From: Thermomucor indicae-seudaticae | Lineage: Eukaryota; Mucoromycota; Mucoromycetes; Mucorales; Lichtheimiaceae | Assembly: GCA_000787465.1 (NCBI GenBank) | Contig: JSYX01000081.1 | Coordinates: 19,823 to 83,822, forward strand | Direction of reading: 5' to 3' | DNA: 64,000 nt | In this document: one piece after another, positions 10,825 to 21,965 of the stretch | Layout: each line of letters opens with the position of its first letter | Position numbering within the stretch: position 1 is the stretch's first letter | The notes under the pieces: model-generated | What the model was told of the DNA's origin: nothing | The model's input: only the letters and a program-made list of their open reading frames with translations | Database searches by the model: none | Position numbers and translations under genes: made by a program

Positions 10825-11953
10825 TTAGATGGCGGATAGGAACGACTGCCAGTAGCCTCGTGGCTGTGGCAGCGACGACGGTTGCTGGTAAGAGTTCCAG
10901 GGGAGGCTGCTGCTCATGTCGGCTGGCGGAACGCACAAACATTGGTCTTCCATGGTGGCAGTAGGCATCGAGTAATAACAGGGCTCTTCCTGTGGGATCG
11001 TCATCTTGCGCTGCTGCGAAGTGATCGTAAAGGCGTCGTAGCAGATTGGTTGTGTAAGGGGCTGCTGCTTCACGTGCTGATAAGTGGGTTCCACAGGCAA
11101 AAAGCCCTCATCCCACCAACTCATGGCTGTCGCGACGTGCTGTTCGGGTGGGAAGGTGCAAGACAGGGGCGACGAGGAAACGGATGAAGACGACAAGCAA
11201 GACATGTCGGTGCACGGTTGCTGGTAACCGAAACTGCCGCCAAGCAGAACCGCATCATCAGGCAAGGGCGAACTGGACAAAGGGGATTCTTGCTGTGTCA
11301 AGGGCGGAGTGGTACCGAAAGCCGCCATGCCATGATCAAGCATCTGCTGTTGTTGCTGGTATGACTGCAAGGTATCTGCTTCCCATTCATTCGTCGTCGT
11401 CGATTGTTGCGAGACGGTTGTGGGAACGGATGCGTTGCTGGCAGTGCGCTGCTGACGTTTTTTGTAGGGACCACGCTTCACTCCCTTCTTGCGTTCCTTT
11501 CGGGGCGAGTTGATGCACGTGGCAACCAATCCAAGTTTGATGCAACGTTGACACGGGCGACCATCGTCACACTTTTTGCACGCTTTTTGACAGTTGACTG
11601 TTGGATTGAAAAAGTTTGGTTAATGATCGGAGATAAACAAGATGATATAAAAGTCAAAGAGCCGAGAACGAAGGATACGATGTGTAACCAGATAAAAATA
11701 AATCAAACTTACTACAAGCGTTCTTGACCTGCTTGCGCTTCGGTCGTTTCCGGTTAGCTGCAGCCGAAGATGTCATTCGCGATGCCTTTTGTGCGTCGTC
11801 GACGGGAAGAGCAGTTTCGTCCGTTTTGTAAAACATTGAAGAAGCCGTCGTCATAGCTGGGTCTTGTTCTTGATAGTAATAAGTCGAGGTATGTTGATGA
11901 TTGTCATAGGCAAGTACGAGGTTATCGAAATCTTGAGGTGTAGCGAATTGCAT
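10825..11953 (-). CDS. Zn(II)2Cys6 zinc-cluster transcription factor with a C-terminal DNA-binding-flanking basic region
   Basis: There are two exons, 11953-11714 and 11597-10825, split by a 115-nt GT-AG intron inside the zinc cluster, coding for about 337 residues. The cluster reads NACINCQKACKKCDD and then GRPCQRCIKLGLVATC. Its six ligands fit CxxC-x6-C-x5-CxxC-x8-C, and one extra cysteine sits in the first half. It is preceded by KRPKRKQVK and followed by RKERKKGVKRGPYKKR, two basic blocks that suit DNA contact and nuclear import. This arrangement resembles the ERT1/AcuK type of zinc cluster (gluconeogenesis and acetate regulators), but the PAS-like domain of those proteins is not visible. 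The rest is low-complexity, rich in Gln, Ser and Pro, probably an activation region. The target is unknown. Confidence 0.88.
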
Positions 11954-12143
11954 GTTGGATAAAGAAATAGAACAATGAAAGTTGAAACGGATACGTATGA
12001 GAAGAGATCACAGATGTTACGGCGGAAAATCAACAAGGAGACAAAGAAAAAATATGGAAAAATAATAAGAGAGGGAGTTTGGATGATGAAGAAGGCCTTA
12101 GCGAGGAAAAAAAAAAGTAGGCAATTTGGGGATTCTCATGCCT

Positions 12144-12153
12144 TATTATATAC
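12144..12153 (-). promoter_or_regulatory. TATA-like box of the zinc-cluster gene
   Basis: The minus strand reads GGTATATAATAAGG about 195 bp upstream of the start at 11953. The stretch between is rich in pyrimidines on the coding strand, as expected for a leader. Functional use is inferred. Confidence 0.35.
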
Positions 12154-15100
12154 CTTTCAATGGAAAGCACCTAAAGACGCTTGCTTTTTTAGTTCGAGGT
12201 AGCTCCGCTCTCATTGGTCAGTTGCTTCAGATAATGTTTTCGGATAAGAACTCTGCACCGTCGTTTTTTCATTCATCACTGTATTTGCGATCCAAGGCTA
12301 ACTGGATTGAACTGCCGAATCAGACGCTCTTTTCTGGCTGTATCTTCCTGTGCAGAGGACAATGTTTTGTTACTGTGATGTATGCACATGTGGAGGTATT
12401 GAGGGGGGGGCATGTCCAAGTGGATAAAAGATTTTTAGAGCTTATGCCAGGGCCTTTTAGCTAACTAAACCTCGGCGATCTCGGGAGCCGCCGTTACTGT
12501 GACACATTTGGCACGTTGCTCTGCGTTCGCGGGCATTCTTCTGTATTGGCGCTTATTCAGCCCTCCATACGCATATTTCCAATTTTTCTGTCGCGTGCAA
12601 CATGCTTTTTCTACCACGCGAGCCGCCCCGGCCGCTTACTAGCCGAAAATGTATGTGCTACTCTCTACTTGCCCACGTTACGCAAAAAAGACTTTTTTGC
12701 GCTACCATGCAAATATGTCGCGAACACATGTGCTTCATAATGCCCTTTAGCATGTCATTATTTTTTAAACCTGATCCCCTTTGGCCCTGGGATGACAAAT
12801 ACCTTTCCTGGAAACGCCATGCCAGGGCACAGACACCCCAAACAATTCACTAACGGAAATTGATGCATGCTACAAATTTCTCCATTAATCATCGGACGTT
12901 TCCACTTTTAACAATAGCCATGTTGCATGGCAAAGAGCATGGCAAAGGTCCGAACCAAGACGATACCTAAAACAGATACCTGAGCTGTTAAGCCTGAGTT
13001 CTTTGTGCCACCTAGAGTGTATGAACAATGGTAGTACATTCTTCCAAGACGGGATCGATAAATATATGATTGCCTTAGATGGTCCTCATATCCGTCATTC
13101 CTTTAAGGTGCTAGGTGGCTTTTGCTCCAATTGTTCATTGCGCCGCATGTTCCTGATATGTTTGCAATCTAACGAATGCTAAAGTAAAACGTTCAGGAAG
13201 GGGACAATGACCCTGAAAGCAGGATCCTTGATATTTTGATCCCCGCCTCAATAAGCTTGGGTCTGTGCTTTCCAGCCTAAAACTCTCCTTGTATCTATCA
13301 CTCCCTGTACAATAACGCTTTTCTTACAGACCTTTATGGGTCAATTGATAGCTTAGCATTGCCTTCAATGTAAAGTACGGGAAGGATAAAATATGAATGA
13401 ACCATGACGTAAAGGATTCCTATTCTTCCAAAGGAGTCTGGAACAACGCTAAAGAAGTCATTACCTAATCAAGCCCGTGCAAAAAGTACTTCCTGTCATA
13501 TATACGTTGATGACCTTGCTGTCTGCATGCCGCTGCATCGCTCTCTTTCTTAAGAGCACGGCAGGCTTACGCAAAAAGAGTGAAACGGTTCTCGGAAGCG
13601 TCCCCTCGATTGATCCAAACGCACTTTGCTTCGAAGATCGCCCTGGCCCTGGCGGCGAGAACTCCTTTTGGCGGGGTTGCTAGTGAAACCCTGTTTTTCG
13701 CGTGCCCAGGTCGGGAAGAGGGACGAGGAAGGAGGGAAAAGAGGTTCAAAAAAGAGGTACCCCACGTGGCCAAGTGTGTAAAAGGACCCTAGTGTGCTCT
13801 GATCGATGGACCTTCTGCTCGGAGATTATCGCCCTCCCCGCACACATACGAGGATCAACGGAGACAATGGATAACCTTTCGTAATACGTGATACTAGCGA
13901 CCGCCAATCTTGCACCTTTCCTTTCTTCTCTGCTATTATGTAGTAAGCGGGAACGCTGCGCCCTCAGGACAAACTTTGTAGAGCCTAGAACGTTTTGCTG
14001 CAGCATGGCAAATCAGGACCAAGTTCCATTAGTCAATTTTGCTTCCGAAAATACACGTCCCCATTGATAGTAAGAAAAACGTGGCAGTTATCCGTTGTTC
14101 AAACATGCCACGCGGCATTTCATTTTCCGAGCGCGCGCTGTAAAAATTCCGATCTTTGGGCCTGAGAGATCAGTGTTCTTAAATTCGATGTAGACTAATA
14201 CCAATGTTTTCTGGAACAAAGTTTTATCCGTTCATCCTTGACCCCTTTTGTTTGCTTCCCGATTTGATATGCATGCAAACCGTATCTTTAATTTATCGCC
14301 ATCTAATCGTGTTTCTAGCTCCAATCGTGCTAGCTACTTGGCGCTCACGCCTTGCAACGTGCACCCCACTCCGATCTATCTATCACTCGGTTTCATATAG
14401 ATGACGACGTTGCTTTCGTGCAGTAAGCGCAGAGCGCATACCAGCAAAGCATTTCTTTCTCGTCGGAGGGAACCCCGAGAAAAGTGTGTATTAGGTAAGT
14501 GGGGTAAACCTTATTGATTCCTTTAGGTTGATGCAAGACAGTTCCCTCATTACCTTTACCAAATCGTTGTCCTACTGCGTCACCTTTTCTTATTTTATAC
14601 AATAGCTACTACGTCAATGGAATACTGCGGTCTTTGTCCAGGCAAGAAGACCTTTTAGGCTATTGCCTTTTCCACAAAGCCCCTTCCCCTGAAAGGAGTA
14701 ACAAGATTTGGCGGGCTTTTCTATGGTTGCGAGCTGGGGACTCAGGGAACGTTTGCCCAACTCCCTCAACTACTGTGACAAAATTTCACCACTTTCATGC
14801 GTGCTGTAGCCCTCTTATGCTGCGAAGATTACTATGCTACGAGGACACAACTCGGGTAGTCTTGACGCTCATGCTTCGACAAGAACGAACTCCGCGAGTG
14901 CTCGGTATTGGAGGAGAAGGTAATTGTGGCATGACGCACAGTCGATGTTAAACAATAAGCTACCATAGCAGTGTGAGAGCTCAGTGGGTGAGGAGGAAAG
15001 GGGAACCGTCTGTGTCTATGGAGAGTGTGGGGGACAGGAAGAGGGTTTGTCTGTGTGAAGCTCATCCTAATCCGGCAATTTTCTCTCCTATCTCTGTTCC

Positions 15101-16610
15101 CGGACTATTGCATGGATATGTCCCTTTACTACCTTACGTAAGACGTTTTCGCAAGAAGGAATAAAGACATCCGGTGGTAACCTCCTTTTGCTGGAAGCAT
15201 ATCACCCGTTTCTTTTTAACTCAAAGGATCTGCAAGTTCCCAGAAACCGGGATCTTTACAATAAAACTGCACCCTAATTGTTGCATGCTGCAATGCATAC
15301 AGATGCTGCCTGCATATGCAGCTCGTGATGACCAGAATGACGTAATTACTGGCAAAATCAAAAAGGAACTTTTGAGTTAATAACGTCCAAACTACGCGCT
15401 TTGCCAGATGTTGTTAGCTCGCTTTACGGTAGAAAAAAATCGTGTACACTGGCTTTCACACAACCCGAGTTCGGGCCATTTGCCCTTTAATTATTATTCC
15501 TGTATTGGCAGCGTTAGGTAGAGCACGTCAGATAAACTCGAAAATCAATGCTTAGTCATAGAGGGACGCTTGCCATGCAAGTAGACGTAGGCTCTTCCAG
15601 CTGACATCTTTCAAAAAGTGCATCCGTCACGAGTCTTGATGCTTCTTTTCTTTTCGCTTACATTGACCATCAACATCGGTAGTGTTCCAGAGCACTCTTG
15701 TCCAGGTACCCGATTCATGCTTTGTAGAAAAAGCAACTCGTCTCAATATGGACATTTGCTCAGGACATCCAACTCGGAATCAGGTTTTCCGAGACTCTGG
15801 AACTCTGCTCAGATGTAGGCTCCGCTCGCCGCATCCTTACGGTTTCCGAGTCCACGTAAACCGCTTGAAACATTCCATTTCTGTGATTATGTTACTTGCA
15901 GTGCTTTCTAATTCCCACTCTTCAAAGGCTCTAGCGCACCTTTAAGCTGCGTATGCAACATAAGCAGTTAATTTTATGGCCCGGGCCAAGAAGCTTGCCT
16001 CTCCTGTGGACGATTTCAAAGCGGTCATGCTTGTCTGAATGGGCTGTCTGACGGGATCACACTGATACCTACTGGTCGAGATAGGACTTGCGAGTAGATC
16101 TCCCAAAAACAAAGAGATCTTCGGTTTCGCTGTCACGCGCATTTCGCTTCGATGACATACATAGCTCTAGAGGAAACCGATATTCATCAATCCGTCTCTG
16201 GTTCTACATCCATTTGTGCGTAGTAAGTCTATCCAACGGGAAGAATCGCTCATAGATAATGTTTTTTGCACTCATTGACTACTCTGGAACTGTCGATATT
16301 GCACTTACAGCTTATAAATACCCATCGCACGATCGATACTTGATAAAGCGAAAAAAGCTAGTGAATATGCTGCGGTAGGTTTTATTAGTTCGGTACTATT
16401 TCTAGAGTGATCGTACTAGGGCGTTTCTTGTCCCCTTTGATAGCTAATTTCTACATGCTTGAGATCCTTCTGTTTATTTCTTTCTCCTCCTCCGATCCCT
16501 GGTAGTATAGATGTTCGAATGCACACGTTGGCGGTTAAGAGACACAAGACGCTGATACTGATGGGAGCGGCGAGTTTCTGAAACAAAGCTATAACGGGTA
16601 CGAGTTGGGT
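12154..16610. other. Gene-poor stretch, no gene recognised
   Basis: About 4.4 kb in which all reading frames are short and none has a recognisable motif, a signal peptide or plausible intron borders joining to a longer protein. A G-run lies at about 12401-12410. The stretch serves as the upstream region of the zinc-cluster gene on its left and the 3' side of the WWE-like gene on its right. Old transposon debris or non-coding RNA genes cannot be excluded by reading. Confidence 0.5.
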
Positions 16611-17483
16611 TTAAAGTTGATTGACGGCTCTATCCCAACCGTTGGGCAACCTGGAGAGCGTGGATGTGTTCCTGATGTTATTGGTGATTTCTCGCTCTAG
16701 ATTGGCGTGATCCAGCCAAGCATCAGGCTGCATGACACGGGACAAGCGGTACTTGACGCCTAAATATGATAGGTAGTTGTTCTTTGGAAACACGCGTACT
16801 CGCTTGACTTTGGGAAAATGGGAATCCGTGATATCAACAAAAGTGCCTCCTAGGTTCAGTGTTTGTTCGAGCTTTGTTTGATTGTGCGGATCAAACGGCA
16901 CCCATTTCTCGTTGAGGAATACGAGCCAAGTAAAGTAGGACTGGGAGGGAGAAGATGGTAAAGATGTCGGGACGTTAGAGGATGAAGACGCGAGCGGAAG
17001 TTGTTGTGGTGGATTGTTGTTATTGTTTTGGCTTGGGTTTAAAAACGGACTGCTGCTGCTACTACTTTTGACCCCGTTACTGCCAGCAGAAAGCTGGGCT
17101 ATCGCCGAGGGTTGATGTCCACTTTGGATATTGTGCGAATAATAGTCAAAGTATCCCTCTTTTGGTTCTACCGGAACCAACGTCATAGTAGAAGGCTCCG
17201 AGGCGCTGCTGGTCACATCAGCGTTATCGAGGATACGGCTCCAGTCATACCCATGACGGTGTCCTGTCGACGTTTCTTTGAGCTGCGCAGCCGTAGGTGA
17301 CTTTGGATGCCCAGAGGCCGCTGACTCGGCATGTTGCGAATGACCCCTATCAGTATGACCGAAGACATCGGGCGTCGCGTTCGTCGGGCAAAACTGCTCC
17401 GCGGAAAGTGTACGAGACCGACTTTTACAATCAAAAGAGTATTTTGGACAATAGACAGGACTAAGTTCTGAATAGGCGCTCAT
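16611..17483 (-). CDS. Protein with a C-terminal WWE-like domain, otherwise disordered
   Basis: Single exon of 290 codons, ATG at 17483. Residues 1-190 are low-complexity, rich in Ser, Asn, Pro and Gln, with SSSSSS and NNNNN runs. Residues about 191-265 form a compact region: YFTWLVFLNEKWVPFDP, then QTKLEQTLNLGG, then DSHFPKVKRVRVFP and VKYRLSRV. The pattern of aromatic-led strands, the WVPFD turn, the LE-containing helix and a late basic strand matches the WWE fold, which binds poly-ADP-ribose or acts as a protein-interaction module in ubiquitin and ADP-ribose pathways. The match is by pattern only. In Mucorales such a protein could be a stand-alone adapter. It has long gene-free flanks on both sides. 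Confidence 0.6.
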   Translation of the reverse strand: MSAYSELSPVYCPKYSFDCKSRSRTLSAEQFCPTNATPDVFGHTDRGHSQHAESAASGHPKSPTAAQLKETSTGHRHGYDWSRILDNADVTSSASEPSTMTLVPVEPKEGYFDYYSHNIQSGHQPSAIAQLSAGSNGVKSSSSSSPFLNPSQNNNNNPPQQLPLASSSSNVPTSLPSSPSQSYFTWLVFLNEKWVPFDPHNQTKLEQTLNLGGTFVDITDSHFPKVKRVRVFPKNNYLSYLGVKYRLSRVMQPDAWLDHANLEREITNNIRNTSTLSRLPNGWDRAVNQL

Positions 17484-20400
17484 GAGTTCTTTTTAAACTG
17501 GAAGCGAATCACAGAAAACGGAACTGCCAATAACGCCCTATCCACTCTATCACCCATTAATCCAAGAGCGTTGGGAGGTACACAACTCTATTTAAGCGAA
17601 AACGTTATTTTCTTATACCTTGCCTGTTTGTTACAGGTAACGACAGCTCGCTGATCAAAATAGGAAGCAATTAGATAAGAGAGGAAAAAAGTGGTCAGAA
17701 AGCAGCTTGTAAAAGGACGGGATAAAAATAAAAGAGGGAAGGCTCGAATCTTCTAGCGAATTGGCAAAAGCCTTTGCAGCCAATGGTGTAGTGCAAGAGA
17801 AAACATTTATATGGCAGCGTATCATGACGACGAAGGACTGCGTTGTGCGCTGAAGTTTTTCAACTAGCTAACTAACCAACTAACTATTATCCATCTATCT
17901 GTGATTAGGTTTCTCATTCGTGAAGCAACATCCACTTTCGTGTTTTTCGGCTGCATCCATCCATGACACGGTGAATGGCATGTCCTACTCATAAGACTTC
18001 CGGTAGGTCACGGGTACCGATTTTTGGAAAGATTAAGTCTGAACTTGGCTGGCCCATCTCGCGGGAAAAAATAGAACCCACACACAACGTTCATACACTC
18101 AGTGTAGTCTATGTCGATTACGAGTCATATGATCGCGTGTTTTTAATACTAATACTGACGGCGACAGTTTCCTTTAAATGATAAAGTAATCAGGAAATAT
18201 CATGTGGTGGACAGTGGTCAAATCACGACGGTCGCCTATATTTGCGAAGCCATTATGTAATGTACTGTATGTACGTTCGGATCGCTTTGCCATGGGACTC
18301 CATCTAAAGCAGGGAACAAGAATTTCCGGTTACATACAAAGTTTAAAACGTTTCATGGGCCCACAAGCCTCCTCTCCCTTGCTTTCACTGGCATTGACGC
18401 ATATAAGAATGTCGATTAGGCATCCACTTCACTGGGAGCTGCGATCCTGAACCAAAGATTAGAGGTTGGTCAATGCATTTTGGTTGTAAGCTTTCTTCGG
18501 GATAAGGTTAACTTACTTGCGGTCAAGATGACAAATATCTATTTATGTGTCCATGAATGTCTACAGTACAAAAGCGGTTTCGGACTAGCTGGCAACCCGA
18601 TTGTTTCCTGTCATTACTTCTGCAAGCCAAAAGTGCGCCAGTACACGAGTCTGGCTATAGGTAGCTTCAATCCACAAAATTGCGCTCCGTAGACGTCTGC
18701 GGGTTACGCAAGCTACAATCAGTGCCGCAGTTCGACTTCTCAGGTCCTGCAATTGAACGGAGCGCCAAGTTGTTTTAGATTGTTTCAAGATGTTGATGCT
18801 TTTCATGGCATAGATACAAGTGAGCAGCGATCTAAAGCACAAGCGTAGCACATTTGGGGCGCGAAACGAAAGTTCACTTGTACTGGACACGGTGCTCTTT
18901 TTCTGTCACACTTCAAGCATCGTAGCACCTCCATTCTATTTCCGGAATGAGGTTGACTGGGGAATTAAGCTTACATTATTATTTTATCTCCTTTATCAGC
19001 TATAGCATTGTCGAATTGTTCTTCGACAAAAACATGAACTAGTTACTATAGTAGTGAGGCTACAGTTAATGAAGGTCCGCAGTCATGCTTTCATATGAAG
19101 AGGAAGAATGAAGAAAATCATGCGATGCACGTGCGTCAGTTTCTTTGGATATTTTTCGTTTGGACACACCAGGAGACGAGAACGAGATCCTGTGCACCAG
19201 TTTTGCCTCTATTTCAGTATCATTGATGTTTTGGTAAGTCGTTAGTCTTCTCAAGCTGGACCGATATTCGAAGTAGCTACTACTATGAATGACTGTTTGC
19301 GTCTAGCATATGCCGCAACTCCAACCGTATATCTTTCCAAGTGGGTTAATCATTATCATTACGTAAGCTAGGGATAAGTCTCATCCTCTCTTATCCGGCC
19401 ATGAGAAGCGTTATGCAACCTTACCTGCTGAATTTGGCATACTTTGGTGATAGTTCCCAAAGAAAATAATCGAAAAAAGACACTCAATAGTAAACTTTCA
19501 TTTGGTGCTCAAAAAGAAGGCTTCTGAATCTGCTATGAAAATGAGTACGCAATCAAGAGCAGCGCAGCTTTCACGCAACAAAGCTGATGGAATGCCTGAG
19601 ACCGAAGCTTCTGTATGGCAAATGGAGCGAAGACAAGAACCTAGACAAGCAAAGAGCTGACAAGAAGAGGTCAAAGAAAAAGAGCCAAATATAAACCCAT
19701 TGCCTTGCTTTGTTAAATGCAGTGCCTGGATAGCAAGCAGTTAAAAATCGAAGCATCGTTTTGCTGCAATGCTGCACTATGCCGGTAAAATGACAGTGTC
19801 GTTGAGAGAGGTATCAAAGAGTTTTGATGGAAACAAGCAGGGTTGGCTTTACGGTATGACTTTCGCATGTACACCTTTTCTTCAAAACCTATAATTTTGC
19901 AAGGTTGTCAAGCATTTTGGGTGGTTATTTTAGATTTCACGGCAAGCATTCTCTTCTGTAAGACCTGGTTAGAGCAGTAGAATTTAGATTATTGTCAGGC
20001 CAACAGAATTTAAGTGTATCATAGCAATATACGCTTGTCAGTTTCCATCACAACGAGATAGGGTGTTTAAGCTGTATTATTCTCCCGGAGATTCCCCAGC
20101 ACGCGGCTGCAGGGCGAGGCGGTAAACATGTGAGTGTAGGCACACAGTTGGACTTCGCAGCTAAGCCCATGATCGCAACGGATTATGAATCTCTGTCGAT
20201 ATGACACTTCCCGATCTGAGCTATACAATGGGACATTTCTGATCGTGCTGATAGCGACACCGTGGGAAGTTCCTACTTCATTGCGCAAAACCCGACATGG
20301 AAATAAAACTTATGGATCAGAAACATACTTTCAGCTATTCGATCGCGAACACGTTTTTCGCCTTTGGATACCTTCATTTGCGGTTGGATTACGTGCCTGC

Positions 20401-21965
20401 TTGCTGCGGACATAGTAACCGTCATATTCGTTGATCTGATCCACTTATTGCAAATTTCTCACAGTTCGGACGATAGTGAAGAATGCATATGGCTGAATGA
20501 TTAGTTGCCAGGAATCACCCCGGTTACAGAAATACGCTAAATGTGAAACCGGTCGTTACCGAGAATCTTTTGAACTAACATTGAGCTAGAACCTGGACCA
20601 TTCGCTATATATTCATTTCTGTTCGCTGGAGACAAATCAAAGTAAACATGTTGAGCTTAGGAAAGAACGGTCGCATATATTTAGATTGGCGAGAAAGCGT
20701 CCCAGAGGTGCCGAGGCGAATCTGTCGACAGGAACCACCATTAGAGCATTCGCTCTTCCTCAAGATCAGATATCTCTATAATATTTATCTCTTTCGTTAC
20801 ACGCGAGTAACGGTAAGATAAAATTCATTTGATTTTTTGCAAACGCCAGGCGACTTTTGCCGAGTAAATAGTCGCGTGATGAACGTTACCTGGCAACATG
20901 ATAACAGAGCTCTTTAAGCACCATGGTAATCATAAGACGCTGTTATACTATATTATGGCCCAAGCGCAAGCATTTGCGTACGGATAAGCAAGCATTAGCT
21001 CCGGCGCAAGGGTCAGGGCATGTGGAGAGCAAAGATTTGTGGTCGGTTCTACAGCAGCACGCCCGCAAAAGAGACGCCTGAGAAAGTTCCATTACATTTT
21101 AAGAAAGAAGTATCCCCAAGGCCGAGGTGAGCACAGGGAATCAGGTGCCTATTCCGGATTTTTGCACGTATATCCTGTCCTTCGCAGCACCGAGGATGCC
21201 ATCGCGAGAGTGCAATGGAGAGATGCGGTACGAGTAAACTGGTTCGTAGTACTTGCTTTCCCAAAGTAATAAGACAGCTTCAATACGCCAAGGAACTTAT
21301 ACAGGCGGTGATGGAAAAGTCTAGTCTAAACTCTTTGAAATATAGCAGATTCTTTCGTGCCAGCTAAATGCATTCTCGAAACAATAGACACATATAACAC
21401 ATTAAAATCCCTGGCAGGATTGCCTTCTCTGGAGCCAACGACTTTTAACTTCCAAAATCCCATCCTGTGCAGGGGCGGCTTAATCACTTGAGTAATGTCT
21501 TTCGTTGACGTAATTGCATTCGAAATATATCATGCTATTCGTTTATGATGCCCTGAAAATATATTAGAACGTGCAGTGCAGGCATTTCTACGATCGAATT
21601 TAATTGGCTGGAAATTATCGATGTGCCTTTCTTGTTGCCAAAAAAGGAATTTCAGGCTACCGTTGGAACCGAGGTGGGAGTCAGAACCTTTATTACTCTA
21701 CTTCAGGGCACATGACCGCGAGTCGCATGATTCTGCGTCTTATTGTTCAAGGTGTTATCTATAAGGGTGAGAAAATGGCGTTCGTAAGGATTTATGGGGG
21801 CGACCCACTGCATTGGTGCCGCCATATCGATTAACCTGACCCTGACTGTTGCACAGGCAATGTTCAGTGCTGTGACGACGATCTCGAGAGAAAAAAAAGA
21901 CCCTATAATCCTAATTCTTTGCTTCCTTTCTTCTCTTCCTTTCCTTTCCCCCTCTCTTTATTTCC
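17484..21965. other. Gene-poor stretch, no gene recognised
   Basis: About 4.5 kb between two divergent genes. The longest frames are about 100 codons and show no motif. Near 17868-17888 there is a short run of AACTAACC-like repeats, and an ATATAAA-like box on the minus strand near 17805, which may belong to the WWE-like gene. A strong pyrimidine tract (about 21910-21960) directly precedes the RhoGEF start codon. Confidence 0.5.

Noticed and set aside
10560..10825. GAGA/GATA runs as a regulatory array
   Set aside because: Located in a convergent 3' region with irregular units; simple sequence is the better explanation.
12602..12853. Plus-strand frame of 83 codons in the gene-poor stretch
   Set aside because: Composition and start context are not gene-like, and no motif or neighbouring exon supports it.
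18585..18890. Minus-strand frame of 101 codons
   Set aside because: The longest in its stretch, but no motif, no leader and no joinable exon; length alone is expected by chance over 4.5 kb.
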